A DNA stretch of 64,000 nt from positions 157,994 to 221,993 of the forward strand of contig JAGFNQ010005191.1 of assembly GCA_024364735.1 (NCBI GenBank), read 5' to 3'. Source of the stretch: Boesenbergia rotunda. Its lineage: Eukaryota; Streptophyta; Magnoliopsida; Zingiberales; Zingiberaceae. This document shows, one piece after another, positions 32,635-46,202 of the stretch (position 1 is the stretch's first letter; the number at the start of each line of letters is the position of its first letter). The translations under genes and the position numbers were made by a program. The notes below the pieces were generated by a model that was given only the letters and a program-made list of their open reading frames with translations, was not told where the DNA came from and searched no databases.

Positions 32635-34125
32635 GTTTATCTTGAGTCCTTGAAGAAGAAGGCATCCGATGCCCCATCCTCTTCAGGTATCTTCGTTATT
32701 GAATGTCACTCTATTTCCTCAACCACCTGGGTACTTGATACTGGGTGTAGCTCACATATATGTAATGACATACAGGGGCTAATGAATAGAAGAAGACTCG
32801 TCAAGGGAGAAGCGAATCTGCGAGTTGGAAATGGAGCAAAGATTGCTGCTGTTGCCATCGGAACATATTTGCTAAAGCTCCCTACTGGACGTGTCTTAGA
32901 ATTGGATAATTGTTATTTTGTTCTTTCATTAATAAAGAACATTGTATCTATTTCATGCTTGAATGAAAAGGGTTATCATTTAACTTTTAGTAACAATTGT
33001 TGTTACATGACTTTAAATGGTGTTCTTTATGAAACCGGAACTTTGTGCAATGGTATCTACACGTTAGATTTATCCGGTGACATTTTCAATATCGAAGTTA
33101 GCAACAAACGTGCTCGAATAGATAATTGAATAGACTCCTATACGTGGCATTGTCGTCTTGGCCATGTAAGTAAGAAACGCATGACCAAATTACACCGATG
33201 TGGAATTCTGGAATCATTTGAACCCGGTTCATTTGATACATGCGAATCATGCTTAAAAGGCAAGATGGCCAAATTACCCTTTTTCGGAAAAGATAATCCA
33301 GTGGGAGAATTGCTTGGTCTAATACATACTGATGTATGTGGACCAATGTCAACTCTTGCACAAGGAGGCTATAGCTACTTCATTACCTTTATCGATGATC
33401 ACTCACGATTCGGGTATGTATTCTTGATGAAACACAAATCTGAAGCTTTTGAGAAATTCAAAGAGTTCAGAAATGAAGTAGAGAAACAGCTTGGCAAAAG
33501 TATTAAGATACCTCGATCCGATCGGGGTGGTGAATACTTAAGTCAAGAGTTTCAAGATTATCTTAGGGACAATGGCATATTGTCTCAATGGACTCCGCCA
33601 TATACACCACATCATAATGGTGTATCTGAGAGGCGTAACCGAACCTTGATGGACATGGTTAGATCTATGATGAACCATGCAACTCTTCCAAAATCCTTTT
33701 GGGGCTATGCACTTAAGACAGTTGTTTACTTGCTAAACAGAGTCCCGACCAAGGTAGTCTCTACTACTCCATATGAAACGTGGAATAGTAAGAAACCTCA
33801 CTTAACTCACCTTAAGATATGGGGTTATCCTGCTTATGTGAAGCGGACTGTATCAGACAAATTGGATGCTAAGTCTGATAAATGTCTATTTATTGGATAC
33901 CCTAAGGAAACGAAGGGTTACCAATTCTATCATCCCTTGGAACAAAAGGTGTTTGTTTCAAGGCATGCTGTGTTTCTGGAAAAAGAATTTCTTTTACAAG
34001 AAAATAGTGGGAGTGGCATTGAACTTGATGAAGTTCAAGAAACTCCAATAGACATTACAGAGACACCTAGTCTAGACACACAACCAACAACTCATAATGA
34101 TGAGCTATCCGTTGAACATAAGTGA
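32635..34125 (+). pseudogene. pol: Element B protease-integrase
   Basis: Frame resumed after C2: VYLESLKKKAS, protease WVLDTGCSSHIC, then LPTGRVLELDNCYF. A TGA at 33127-33129 interrupts it. The same frame then gives the integrase zinc site (WHCRLGH ... CESCLKGK) and core with HTDVCGP, RSDRGGEY and SERRNR, followed by KCLFIGYPKETKGY. It ends at a TGA (34123-34125), where the frame changes to that of RT. Confidence 0.92.
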
Positions 34126-35725
34126 ATCGAATGATGTGTTACTCATAAGCGATGACGAACCTATCAGTTATGAAGATGTTCTGAAAAGTTCAGAAAGGGA
34201 CAAGTGGCTTGAAGCCATGAAGTCGGAAATGGATTCCATGTACGAAAATCAAGTATGAGACTTGGTTAACCCACCTGAAGGGATTAAGCCCATAGGGTGC
34301 ATGTGGGTTTTCAAGAAGAAAACCGACATGGAAAGTAATGTTGTTACCTTTAAGGCTAGATTAGTGGCAAAAGGATATCGTCAGAAACAAGGAATTGATT
34401 ATGACGAAACCTATTTGCTAGTAGCTATGCTTAAATCCATTCGGATGCTCCTGGCCATAGCAGCTCATTATGATTATGAGATATGACAAATGGATGTGAA
34501 AACAGCTTTCCTTAATGGAAACCTGCTTGAGGATGTATACATGATACAACCTGAAGGTTTCACATCGGTTGATAAAACCAAAATATGCAAGCTTCGATGA
34601 TCCATATATGGACTGAAGCAAGCATCCAGGAGCTGGAACATCCGTTTTGATGAGACAATCAAAGAGTTTGATTTCTCACAAAATCCTGACGAACCTTGTG
34701 TATACAAGAAGGTTAGTGGGAGTGCAGTGGTATTCCAAGTATTATATGTCGATGACATATTACTTATAGGAAACGATATATCAGTCTTACAGTCGGTTAA
34801 AATTTGGTTGTCCAAAACTTTCTCCATGAAAGACTTGGGAGAAGCAACCTATATCCTTGGGATTAGAATCTATAGAGATAGATCAAAACGGTTGCTTGGT
34901 CTTTCACAGTCTACATATATAGACCGAGTGCTAAAAAGGTTTAGCATGTCGGAATCCAAGAAAGGTTACCTTCCCATCAGGCATGGGATCAACCTTTCAA
35001 AGTTTATGTCTCCGCGCACAGAAGACGAGAGGATTTGCATGAATAAGATTCCTTATGCATCCGCGATAGGATCTATCATGTATGCTATGTTATGTATTAG
35101 GCCCGATGTATCATATGCTCTGAGCGTCACGAGCAGATACCAGTCTGATCCAGGGATGGATCATTGGGCGGCTGTCAAGACAATCCTTAAGTACTTAAGA
35201 AGAACTAAGGATGTGTTCCTAATATATGGAGAAGGAGATATGGTAATACGTGGGTATACAGATGCCAGTTTCCAGACAGATAAGGATGATTCCAAATCTC
35301 AGTTTGGATACGTATTTATTTTGAAATGGAGGCGCAATAAGTTGGAAAAGTTCCAAGCAAGACACCGTAGCGGATTCTACCACGGAAGGGGAATATATTG
35401 CAGCTTCGGAAGCAGCAAAGGAAGCAGTCTGGATCAAGAAGTTCGTCTCAGAACTTTTGTGGTTCCAACCATTGATGAAGCAATACCGGCTTATTGAGAC
35501 AACAATGGAGCTATTGCATAAGCAAAGGAACCAAGGTCTCATCAGCGATCCAAACATGTGCTTCGCCGCTATCATCTGATCAGAGAGATTATAAGTAGGA
35601 ATGATATACAAATTGAGAAAATTCCCACTGAAAGGAATTTAGCGGATCCTTTAACTAAGGTCTTGCCTCAATGCAAGTTTGAGGGTCATGTTAGAGCCTG
35701 TGGTATTGGATACCGTAGCGATTGA
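34126..35725 (+). pseudogene. pol: Element B reverse transcriptase-RNase H
   Basis: One frame carries copia RT with three TGA stops: 34256 (W expected in QVW), 34484 (W in EIWQMDV), 34598 (R in LHRSIYG). It contains RLVAKGY, IDYDETY, QMDVKTAFLNG, YGLKQASRSW and an intact YVDD (in VLYVDDILLIGND). RNase H motifs follow (GYTDASFQTDKDD), but a shift near 35325 displaces the next part and another stop precedes NNGAIA. The tail has RNLADPLTK and ends ACGIGYRSD just before the PPT. Confidence 0.92.
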
Positions 35726-35734
35726 CATTAGGCC

Positions 35735-35745
35735 AAGTGGGAGTT
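35735..35745 (+). other. Element B polypurine tract
   Basis: AAGTGGGAGTT immediately before the 3' LTR start TGTTAGTAATATTAGAG. Confidence 0.88.
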
Positions 35746-37986
35746 TGTTAGTAATATTAGAGAAGTGTCCTAAGGCAATCGCCTTATGATTGTAATCATT
35801 TACTTTAATAAATGAATATTCACTATTTGAGTATACATGTTCGTGTATTTGATTGAGATCTTAAACTCATTTACTGAATGTCTGCAATACAATTCAAAGC
35901 ATGAGAGAATTTGTGATGAATTCACAACTAGTGATTATCTCTACATGTGCAATTGTGAAGTATTGAAATTGTCCCTAGTCGATGAATTGATAAATACGGA
36001 CACTATCAATTCTGTTGAGACTAGCATGGGTTATTCTCTAATCAGCTGATTCTCACTGGCTGGTGACATTAGGATGTCCGGAGATAAACATGAATGCTAG
36101 TTAAGGGAACTGGTTCATTGGAGTGACTAGCTGTAAAACTTCATATGGTAATCTACATATAGATATGTCAATGAAGTTCTTACTGCAGCTTAAGTCCGAT
36201 GTTCCTTTGACTTACGGTGTTCAAGTCATCTTGGTCATGAAGACTTATACTTTGACATCTTAAGCAAGCATCTCCAAGGAGGTGTGGACCCACGATGATT
36301 GGGTATAAGCCGAAATGCCCGAAGATGTTTGAACAGCCTACAAAGGATTCACCACTCCTTGCGAGGAGATGTATACCCAAGGCCTATCGTCGGATTGTTA
36401 CTCGAAGCCTCTGGCAAGAGCATCACTTGTTCCGAGTATGAATCTCTCAGAAACATGAGAGTAATTAGAATCCGTTGGATGAGAAAGACATTACTTGGGC
36501 TAGGTGTGACATAGTCAGCCTAGTGGGGACGACACACATAGACCGTGTCCTGAACCAAGTGGGTATAAGATGGTGAAGGGAATGAGGCACGATTCATTAA
36601 AGCTGCTGAAGGGTTTCAGAATAGTTTCTGAGGTCAACCGTTGATCTTTCGATTAATTGGGGATCATGATGTACTACTAGGTGCCACTCATGATCGTTCT
36701 ATAATTGGTTAATTATAGACGGCCAACATAAATCGAAAGCTATTTAGTCACATGCACTACGAGTAATTCGAGGGATTTAAAATAAGTTGAAAATTAGATT
36801 TTCCGATCAAGAGAGATAAGTCGAATCTGAATTTTTTCAGAGACGCATCGGAAGCATAAAATGGCTATGTCTTTTGAAGACTTATTGAACGAATTAAATG
36901 AGTTTAATTCGTGAGATCGTGGCTTGGGTTTGGCCGGCCAAAGAGGGTCCCCACCCTCTTTGTTTGGCCAGCCATAACAATAGGGGAAAACCAAATTTTT
37001 GGTTCAAATTTATAAAATAAACCGCACGTGGTTTGTCTTATAAAATTATGGATAAAGAAATTTGTATAAAGAAATTTATATAATGAAATTTATATAAAGA
37101 GATTTATTTTTCATGGAAATTAAAATAAACCTTGGATTGGTTTATTTTATTTTATAAAATCAATAATGGATTGATTTACCATGATAAAGAAATTTATATA
37201 AAGAAATTTATATAAAGAAATTTCTTTCCATAATAAAAGGGGAGACATGGTTGTTTTTATTATAAATTAAGTCATAATAAAAACATAGCATAACGGAATA
37301 ATTCATAGAAAAATTTATAAGATAAATTTCTTATGAAAAATTTATTCCGTTAAGAGGAGACTTGGCGATTAAGAGACTACTATATAAAGGTACCAAGGCA
37401 AGGCTTGGAGATTAATCCAATAGATCAAGGATTCTTGCCTAGCCTCTCTTCCTCTCCTTCTCTCTCTCTCCCTCTTCTAGTGCCGCCGGCCCTAGAGCCC
37501 TCCCTCTTTGCCGTGAGCTTCCACCACCAAGAAGAGGCCGAAGAAGAAGAAGAAGCGGGCGCGACTCCTTCCTTCCTTCCGGAATCTTGATTCCGTTCTT
37601 CGTTTGGTGATTAGTCTTTCCATCTCTCTCTTGGTATTCTTGTCGTGCCTTTGGAGAATCTAGTAGTTCTTGTCGGCACGAAACTCGTGGCTTTACGAAG
37701 TCATCTCGAAGAAAACTCGGCGTGGACGCGAATAGAGGCGGAGCTTCCAAGGGACGCTACGGTTGGATCTCGTCCCTTTCTTCGAGTTACGCGAGGTATT
37801 AAGTAAATTAGTTTACTTTCTGCAAAATTTTAAATGCATGATCATGTCTCCACAACATAAGGTTGCATGCTAGATACGTGGTTAAAAATAATTTGAGAAA
37901 TTATTTATGCTAAACCTTCTGCTGCACGTAATTAAATTTTAAAATTACGAACCCGTATCCATGTCAACATGCACCCGGTCCCAACA
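35746..37986 (+). mobile_element. Element B 3' LTR (2241 bp)
   Basis: TGTTAGTAATATTAG to CGGTCCCAACA, then TSD gaaac. Shares with 16883-18868 the variants TTCCGAGTATGAATCTCTCAG and a missing base pattern absent in B1/B3/B5. TATATAAA is at 37381-37388, preceded by an AACGGAATAA/TTATTCCGTT inverted repeat and followed by a CT-rich tract. Confidence 0.94.
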
Positions 37987-38566
37987 GAAACCTCTTGAGC
38001 AATGAAAGTCTGTGAGCTCTGAAGAGAAAACGCCTCTGTCGCCATGAGTTCTGTTAGAAGTTCTGCCCACGAATATGAATGCTTGTCCATATTGTAGCTT
38101 AGGCGAAACTCCTCAAAACTCTTTGGTAGAGATTGGAGGATGAGATCGACCTGGATTTTCCAATCGATTTGTGCTCCAAGGATTTCCATCTCTTTCAGCC
38201 AAGCCATCATTTTGAGAGCATGTTCCCTTACGGGCATACCCTCAACCAAGATGGTTGTTGTCAAGTTCTTCATGACCTCCTGCCTAGCGGCTCGATTTTG
38301 ATGCCCAAAGAGTTCGTCGAGTTTGATGTTTTATCACTGGTAATGGAAGATGCCTGATTTTAATGACACTCAGTTGTCTCGTCTGCTTCTAACCATTTCC
38401 TAAAATATTCAAACTCCTCCTTATCATTAATCTCACTAGGTTTTTCTATACAGAACTCGACAAGATCACATATGAGTTCCTTGGCAATGGAGACAAAGTC
38501 CAGATTTAATTCCCAATCCATGTTATTATTTGGGGCATTAATTTCGTTTTCTCTTTGAATTAAGTC
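37987..38566 (-). pseudogene. gag: A2 gag fragment
   Basis: The minus strand from about 38330 to 37992 encodes a copia gag core: ARQEVMKNLTTTILVEG, MMAWLKEMEILGAQID, ILQSLPKSFEEFRLSYNM, followed by TELMATEAF. Upstream (38566-38340) is an acidic N-terminal stretch (LDFVSIAKELICDLVEF) ending at a stop near 38360, with a frame change into the core. The gag ATG lies at 57905-57907 beyond solo LTR B5, and the gag C-terminus lies at 16882 and below beyond element B. Confidence 0.87.
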
Positions 38567-39843
38567 TGTTAGTGATATGAGAGAAGTGTCTTAAGGCAAT
38601 CGCCTTATGATTGTAAACATTCATTTTAATAAATGATAATTCACTATTTGAGTATACATGTTTGTGTATTTGATTGGGATCTTAAACTCATCTACTGAAT
38701 GTCCGCAATACAATTCACAGCATAAGAGAATTTGTGATGGGATCACAACTAGTGATTATCTCTAAATGTGCAATTGTGAAGTATTGAAATTATCCCTAGT
38801 CGATGAATTGATAAAAACGGACATTATCAATTCTGTTGAGACTAGCATGGGTTATTCTCTAATTAGCTGATTCTCACTGGCTGGTGACATTGGGATGTCC
38901 GGAGATAAACATGGATGCTAGTTAAGTGAACTAGTTCATTGGAGTGACTAGCTGTAAAACTTCATATGGTAATCTATATAGATATGTCAATGAAGTTCTT
39001 ACTGCAGCATAAGTGCGATGTTCCTTTGACTTGCGGTGTTCAAGTCATCTTGGTCATGGAGACTTATACTTTAACATCTTAAGCAAGCATCTCCAAGGAG
39101 GTGTGGACCCAGGATGATTGGGTATAAGCCGAAGTGACCGAAGATGTTTGAACAGCCTACAAAGGATTCACCACTCCTTGCGAGGAGATGTATACCCAGG
39201 CCTATCGTCGGATTGTTACTCAAAGCCTCTGGCCAGAGCATATCATGATTAGAGTATGAGTCTCTTAAATACATGAGAGTAATTAGAAATCCAAAGGACG
39301 AGAAAGACATTACTTGGGCTAGGTGTGACGTAGTCAGCCTAGTGGGGACTGACACATATAGACCGTGTCCTGAACCAAGTGGGTATAAGATGGTGAAGGG
39401 AATGGGGCACGATTCATTAGAGCTGCTGAAGGGTTTCAGAATTACTTCTGAGGTCAAACCGTTAATCTTTCGATTAATTGGGGGTCATGATGTACTACTA
39501 GGTGCCACTCATGATCGTTCTGTAATTGGTTGATTATAGACGACCAACATAAATCGAAAGCCTATTTAGTCACACGCACTACGAGTAATCCGAGGGATTT
39601 AAAACGAGTTGAAAATTGGTTTTTCCAATCAAGAGAAATAAGTCGAGTCTGAGTTAATCAGAGGCGCAACGGAAACTTAAAATGGCTAAGTCTTTTGAAG
39701 GCTTATTGGGCGAATTAAATGAGTTTAATTCGCGATCGGTTCGGCTCGGTTTTGCCGGCCAAAGAGGGTACCAACCCTCTTTGGTTTGGTCGGCCATTAA
39801 AAGGAGGATAAACCAATTTATTTGGTTTAATTAATAAAATAAA

Positions 39844-39923
39844 TGTAACACCCCAATTTTACGATTTGAGTACCTGGGAATTGTTTAAAGTTCGGGACGA
39901 ACTTTTTATAAGATGTGTAGGAT
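39844..39923 (+). mobile_element. D 5' LTR stub fused to PPT region
   Basis: LTR start TGTAACACCCC, then a junction near 39865-39885 to the internal 3' end. The self-complementary AAGTTCGGGACGAACTT resembles AAGTTCGAGGACGAACTTT before C2's PPT. Confidence 0.75.
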
Positions 39924-39939
39924 TGTAACACCCCAAAAT

Positions 39940-40420
39940 TTCACCATGAATAATATTGTGAATTCATTATGAAATATTATGTGAATAATATTGTGAATTC
40001 ATTATGAAATATTATGTGAATAATATTTTGGATTCATGGAAAATTATTATAAAAATATTATGTAAATAATGTTATGAATTCAGGAAAAATTATTAGAAAA
40101 TATTATGAATTCATGAATATGAAATATTATGGGATTCATGAAATATTATAGATTCATGAATATGAAATATTAAAAATATTATGAAATAATATTTATGGAA
40201 TATTAAGAAATATTATGAATTCATGAATATGAAATATTATGAAATTCATGAAATAGTATCATGGATATTAGAAAATATTATGAATTCATGAATATGAAAT
40301 ATTATGGGATTCATGAAATATTATAGATTCATGAATATGAAATATTAAAAATATTATGAAATAATATTTATGGAATATTATGAATTCATGAAATATTATT
40401 AATATTATGAAATTTCATGA
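39940..40420 (+). repeat. AT-rich tandem repeats
   Basis: Repeated AATATTATGAATTCATGAATATG-type units, including two long copies at about 40090-40200 and 40275-40385. No coding sense. Confidence 0.85.
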
Positions 40421-41017
40421 TAGGCTTGGCTTAAAGGGCTTTGATATGGATTAGTGCAAATTGTGATAAAAAAAAGAGGTAGAAGGGAGGAAGCAAGGAT
40501 TGAACCTTGAACCTCCTAGTTGCACGCTCAATGTCTTAACCACTACAACAAGCATTGTTTCTTGTTGAGAGAATAAGAAACATGCTTGTTAAGCGTGTAA
40601 TAGTGAAGAGACATGTCTTTTCATGAGAAAAGTATAAATAAGAGAGAGAAGAGGTGTGAGTAACTTCCTCTTCTTCTTCCTTTCTCTTCCCCACCGAAAT
40701 TCCTTCTTCTCCTCTCCTCTTTTCCATTTTTCGAAAAGTGCTCCCTAGGGTTCTAACCCTAGGGGATTGGAAGGAAGAAGGCTCTTGCCCTCTATTAGGG
40801 CCAAGGAGTCTAGAGAAGAAAGAGTAAGAGGAACCTTCACTTCTCCTTCAACCAAGGGTACCCTAAGGGACTTAAAGAAGTAGAATCTCAAGCGAAAGGA
40901 TGTAAGTATCCCCTCGCCTGCAGTGTAATGGTTAATGTATGTTTTCTTTGTGTTTTGCTTTTGGAAAAAGGGAGTCTTCCCTTTAGGTGAGTTTCGGCCA
41001 CCCCCTTAAGGGGAGGC

Positions 41018-44000
41018 TGATAAGTACCATTTTTGTGATTATTTTAGATGTTAAAATCCATGTTTGATCCATGTTTTTATTGCTTAATTCTGATTTTACC
41101 CTAGGTTTTGGAACTTTATCTTATTTTGGACTTAATTGCAAAATTACATTAAAATGGATTAATTGGCCACTAAATTTTGGATCTATTTTTGTAGGCACCA
41201 AAGGTTCAAGGACTTAGGGCATATTGGGTCAAACCTGAGTCGGAAGTGACCCGGATCCGATTATCAAGCCTACGATTAATCCGGGCCGTCCGATTCAAGA
41301 GCGGCTAGATCTGAGCCATCCGGGACGATCTGAAGCAATCCGAGCTAGGGTTAGGGTTGATCAAGCACCCTGATCAAGATCTGAAGATTTCATCCCAATC
41401 AGAGCAAGATCAACCGTTGGATCAAGCTTGGAGGGCTATAGATCGTCCAATCACAGATAGAGTTGATCTGGACCATCCGTTGCACATCTGGAGGATCCGA
41501 GCTACCACAAGGCAGATCCTGACCCCAGATCATCATCATAAAAGTTTGGCTCCAATCAGACCAAGATATACCGTTGGATCTCCTCCGATTAATCTGAGCC
41601 GTCCATTTGTTTCTATTTAATCAAAAAATCAGCGCAGCTCATCCTCGTCGCGTTTCCTCGCCGCTACAGTAGGTTCTTCGTGTTCTTAGCATTTTCTTCA
41701 GCAATTTCACCATCCAAGGGGCGCGACCCCTCGATTTATCCATTTGATCGTAATCTGAGTCCTTGGAAGATAGCTAGGATCGAGATTTCAGCTCAATTGG
41801 CATCAGAACAAGGGAGTTTGAGGGTTTCGGTGTCCTTGCTACCCAATCGATTGATTCTCGACCACAAGCCACCTCCGACCAATTGAGCTGCTTGTAGGGG
41901 TTCTCAGGTGAGCTCAGAGGGTCTTCGATTCACAACCGCAAGCCATCCATCGAGACAAGAGCGATTGGACTGGAATTTCTTCCAGCTGATTCAGTTGAGC
42001 AGAGTGATCGATTGAAGCTGTTCTTCCACCGATTTTCTGCGCCTAGGGGTTCGAAGCCGGCTCTTGATTGACAACCAAGAAGATTTCGAGCTTAGGGAGG
42101 ATTGAGGAGTAGTTTAATTGGTTTAAATTCATGTTTCGTAGCTGTAGTTTCATTTCTGAAATGTTTCGTTACTAAATTTTCTGTTTCATTAGCTGTAATT
42201 TCGTTTTCTGATTGGTTTCTGCTTAATTAGGATTCAAGTCTTCTAGTTAAATAGCAAGTGAGTGTGTTTAGTGATAATAGTCTTAATTTCAGTTTGTTTT
42301 GTGAGTTAATTCCTTGCGTACCAGTTTGTATCAGCTGTTCTCTGTTTCCTTATTCATGCGTATCAGTAAACTTCAGCAAGTTTAGTTTCGTTTTTTTTCT
42401 TCATCATTTCTGTAAATTAGGTTCACGAATTCGATGTCAATCTGTTCTATTGTAGCTATATTGAGTTGTGGCTAAACCACTGCATTTGGTTTTTGTGTTT
42501 TAGTGTTTATTTCTGCACACTTTCATTTCTGAAATCAGTATCCAGTTCTGCCGTGTATAAGCCTTTTCCTTTTGTGTATCAGTTTTTCTTTGTATCAAGT
42601 TTAGTTTAAGTGTTATCATTCTGAATTTACATTATATCATTGGGCATTTTCAAAGGTCTTGGTGTCAATTTCTGCATCTGAATTGTACAGGAAATTCTGC
42701 ACATTTTTTGCCTTAAACGTGTCTGAATTGGATCCGAATTTGGATACTAAATATCTTCCTTCAAATCTTGCAAACTTATTCACTAATAACTTTGTTTTCT
42801 AAGCTTAACGGTCCATGTTTCAAATCTGAATTCTCAGTTCATGGTTACATGCAAGTTGATAATTTTTGGCACAGTAGTTTCTAAAAGCTTGTGAGTTTGT
42901 ATCCATAGAACATGCTAAGATAGTTGGTGGGCAGCTTGATTGCAACTTAGTGTTTCGAGCTCCATTCAGATTTCACTACTGCCATAGGCTTCTAATTCTT
43001 GCACTTAATATCAGATTTTATTAAGGGCACATGAGATTGAATGATTGAGTATCAAATTTGGTTACGTGCATGTTGAAAGAAATGGATGTTTAGGTTTGAA
43101 TGTTGTAGATCTTGAAGCTCCATCTAATTTGCAGTGGCAAATTTTGCAAGTGAAATCAGAATTGTTTGTTTTCAAAATTGCTTTAGTGCCTTGATTGAGT
43201 TTTCCATTGATTGAGTTAACCATTGTTACCACTTGTTGAGTTTCATAGTAAGCTATCCTTTTGGTTGATCCTTTGCATCATGTTTTCCATTTCGAATTGA
43301 ACCCAAATCCAAATCTTTATTTGAAACCCGAAAACATAAACGACACATAAATACAAGCACGAGTCAAATCAGCGCAGCTCATCCTCGTCGCGTCTTCCTC
43401 GCCGCAACTCGTCTGCTTCAGTAGCTTAGCGATTTCTTCATCGTTTCTTCAATTTCTTCGTTTGAAGGCGTGACCACTTCAATTCGAGCTCATCCTTGAG
43501 TGACAGCAGGGATTTGGATTGAGGGTTTAGCTTAATTGGCGAGTTTTCAGTTGTTAGCCGCAAATTCAATTTCTGCTATTTCGTTTCTGCAATTTGTATC
43601 AGATGCTTCGTTTCTTGTATGGATTGCTTCTATCTTAATTGGAAGCTAATCCTTGAGTGACAGCAAGGATTTGTGAGCTGAAATGAGGGATTGAAGCTTG
43701 GTTAATCTCGTTTTCTTAGCTGTAATCTTATTTCTGCTGTCTGTTCTTTTCTGCAATTCGTTTTAGATTCGTTACTTGGTTTAATTCATTGTTTCAGCTG
43801 TAATTAGGCTTTAAATCTTCAAGTCAATTAGTTAGTCAGCTTATTTAGTGATTTATTAGTTTAAACTTCAGTTTGTTCCTGTTTAAATTGTTGCGTGCCA
43901 TTTCATTGTTGCGTGCCAAGTCATTTCTGAAATTCTCAGCTTTTGTTCCGATTCGATTTAAGTTTAGCTTTACTCTTGCAATCAGAGATCACAAACAGTG

Positions 44001-45324
44001 TGTTAATGTATTAGATTTGAGTTCATTTCTTAATTGATTTTATTTCTGAATTTAAAATTAGCTTGTGCGTATCAAAATCCAGTTCTGCAGCTTCTCATTT
44101 TGGCACGTATGGGTCGACAGTTTCTGATTTATGTGATAGTAAACATCAGATCTTCGAGATATTTTTTAAAACGTTCCATTTCATACCTTAGGTCTGAGTT
44201 TGATTGCTGTTTCTGCATCGAATTTTTCCAAACAGATCTGAAATTGGTTGGATCTGAATTCTGCATTTCGATTCTGTTTTCTGCCAACTTTCTTCAGCGT
44301 TTCTGAAGCTGTTTTTCAGTTAGCTGTGTCTAAATTTGTTAGCCTCATCTCTGCAATTCTAAGTTCATCTATTCTGAATATTAGATTCAAGAACTTGTCT
44401 TTAGTTGTGTTGAGTGATTAAGCACCAAAACTGCTGCTGCACTTCAATTCTGTGCAGAGTTCTTGCTTTCCTGCGTGCCATGTTTGGTTTCTGATTTTTC
44501 AGTCTCTTGCCACTTCAGTTTGTGCAATTGCCTGAGCCATTTCAGTCTGCATCTGCCAAATCCCGTTGCTGAACATTAGTTGCTAGTTTGAGTTTACATT
44601 TAGTGGGTTGCGACATCGTTGCGTTTAATTTCTGAAAGTTTGGATTAATTGCTGCATTCCTGGAATTAATTTCTGCATTAAGAATTCTTTTTCTAAACTG
44701 ATCAGTTCCTTGTAATGGCTGCGCTGTTTCATTTAGGGCAATAGATCATTTTATTGATATCTCTAACTTCTGAACTAAACAGAGCATCTCAATTCTGACT
44801 TGTCATGTATTGTTCATGCATTCACTATCAGCTTTTGGCACATAACACCTCCTTGCGTATCAAGCTTGTCTCATCCTTGGAGTTAAATGAATTTGTAGTA
44901 TTTGCATAAGTTTCAATCGAAGGTCAATTGCTGCGTTGCTTAATTTTCATAGCATGTGTTTTGCATTTGAAATCAAATTTGTTTTCCAAAGTGGTCAAGT
45001 GCTTAGATTTTTCCATTGGCTGAGTTGTTGATTACCATCACTTGCTATCACTTGTTAAGTTCCATGGTTGAATTTTCCTTCATTCTCATTGTGTTTTCAT
45101 TCTAAATTGAAACCCAAAACCTAGATTTAATTTGAAACCCGAAATTCACAAACGACACCTAAATACAAGCTCGAATCAAACAACGTCAACTAGCCCCGAG
45201 AAAAATACGACCTGTGGCCCCTTTACTACGTTTCCATATTTTGATTGTAAAAGGGTTTCCAGTTATTCATTTATAAATTCTAAATTTGAGGCCCACATTC
45301 GTGACACATAGATTGGGCTCGTCA
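41018..45324 (+). mobile_element. Solo LTR E (4307 bp, probably gypsy)
   Basis: Starts TGATAAGTACCATTTTTGTG and ends ATTGGGCTCGTCA. The TSD gaggc is perfect (41013-41017, 45325-45329). The start, the AGGCACCAAAGG tract and the CCCCGAGAAAAATACGACC tract near the end (45193-45220) recall LTRs of Tat/Ogre- or Athila-like gypsy elements, but that placement is from memory of the style. It contains a 1.74-kb tandem duplication. ORFs of 65-90 codons are not supported. Confidence 0.9.
41629..45180 (+). repeat. 1.74-kb tandem duplication inside LTR E
   Basis: TCAGCGCAGCTCATCCTCG occurs at 41629 and 43369, and both units end with CGACAC(A/C)TAAATACAAGC (near 43341 and 45154). Unit 1 is about 1740 bp and unit 2 about 1812 bp. 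The copies are clearly diverged. Confidence 0.85.
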
Positions 45325-46202
45325 GAGGCCTTGGCTACTTTTTGATGCATGAGGAGACCCTTGGGACTTAGGGTACATATGTATGATGACTTCCCATCAT
45401 GTTGTGATAACAAAAAGTAGGGTTAGCTACCCTACAAGTTTCGGCCAAAGGAGAATAGGCTAGGGTTTTTGGGTTGTCTACTATCCAATGATGTGTCCAT
45501 GATTAGTAGTGTAGATAAAGTATTTGTGTAAATGTTTGTGTGAAGATTGGATGTCAAAAACCTAGCCTACCCTACCCTACAAGTTTCGGCCAACCCTAGG
45601 TGGATTAGGGTTTAAGGTTGTATGATTTTCCCTATGATATATCCATGCTTAATAGTATAGGTAAGGTGTTTGTGTAAATGCTTGTGTGGATATTTGAAGT
45701 CAAAACCCTAGCCTAACCATCCTACAAGTTTCGGCCACCCTAGGTTAGGGTCTAGGGTTGCTTGATTTTATTCCCATGATGCATGCTATATATGATATGT
45801 GATGATTATATGGGATATATCCTATGAGATATGCTTAGGGTTGCTAGGATAATATGTATGTGCAAGTGATGTTTAAATAGAATATTGATTTGGAAACTAA
45901 ATGTCCCTAGCATGTGATACTCGGCCAAGCATGAAATATTAGGTTTATAAAGGTTAAATTATCCTATGAGATATGCTTATGTTTGGGATGATGATATGTA
46001 TATGCAAATGATGTTTAAATGGAATGTTGGATTAGGAAAAAATGGAACTCTCCCTAGCTTTGAGTTTCGGCCAAGACCCTAGTTTTAGGGTTAGGAACCA
46101 TTTGATTTACCCATGAAGCATGCTACCACTTCCTATGATATGAATATGATTTATGTGATCAACTTTGTCATATATAAGATATGTTTAAGGGGTTGAATTA
46201 TG

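Larger units (their letters stand above)
16883..37986 (+). mobile_element. Element B: full copia retrotransposon with nested insertions
   Basis: 5' LTR 16883-21681 (interrupted by LTR copy B3), PBS 21683, leader, gag, gypsy insertion C2 (24199-32634), protease-integrase-RT-RNase H to about 35725, PPT, 3' LTR 35746-37986. The TSD gaaac is perfect (16878-16882, 37987-37991). The two LTRs share variants absent from B1, B3 and B5, so they belong together. Coding regions hold several stops and frameshifts. It inserted into gag of A2. Confidence 0.93.

Noticed and set aside
41357..41886. Two ORFs of 68-87 codons in LTR E
   Set aside because: No start context, domain or codon pattern; sequence is LTR.
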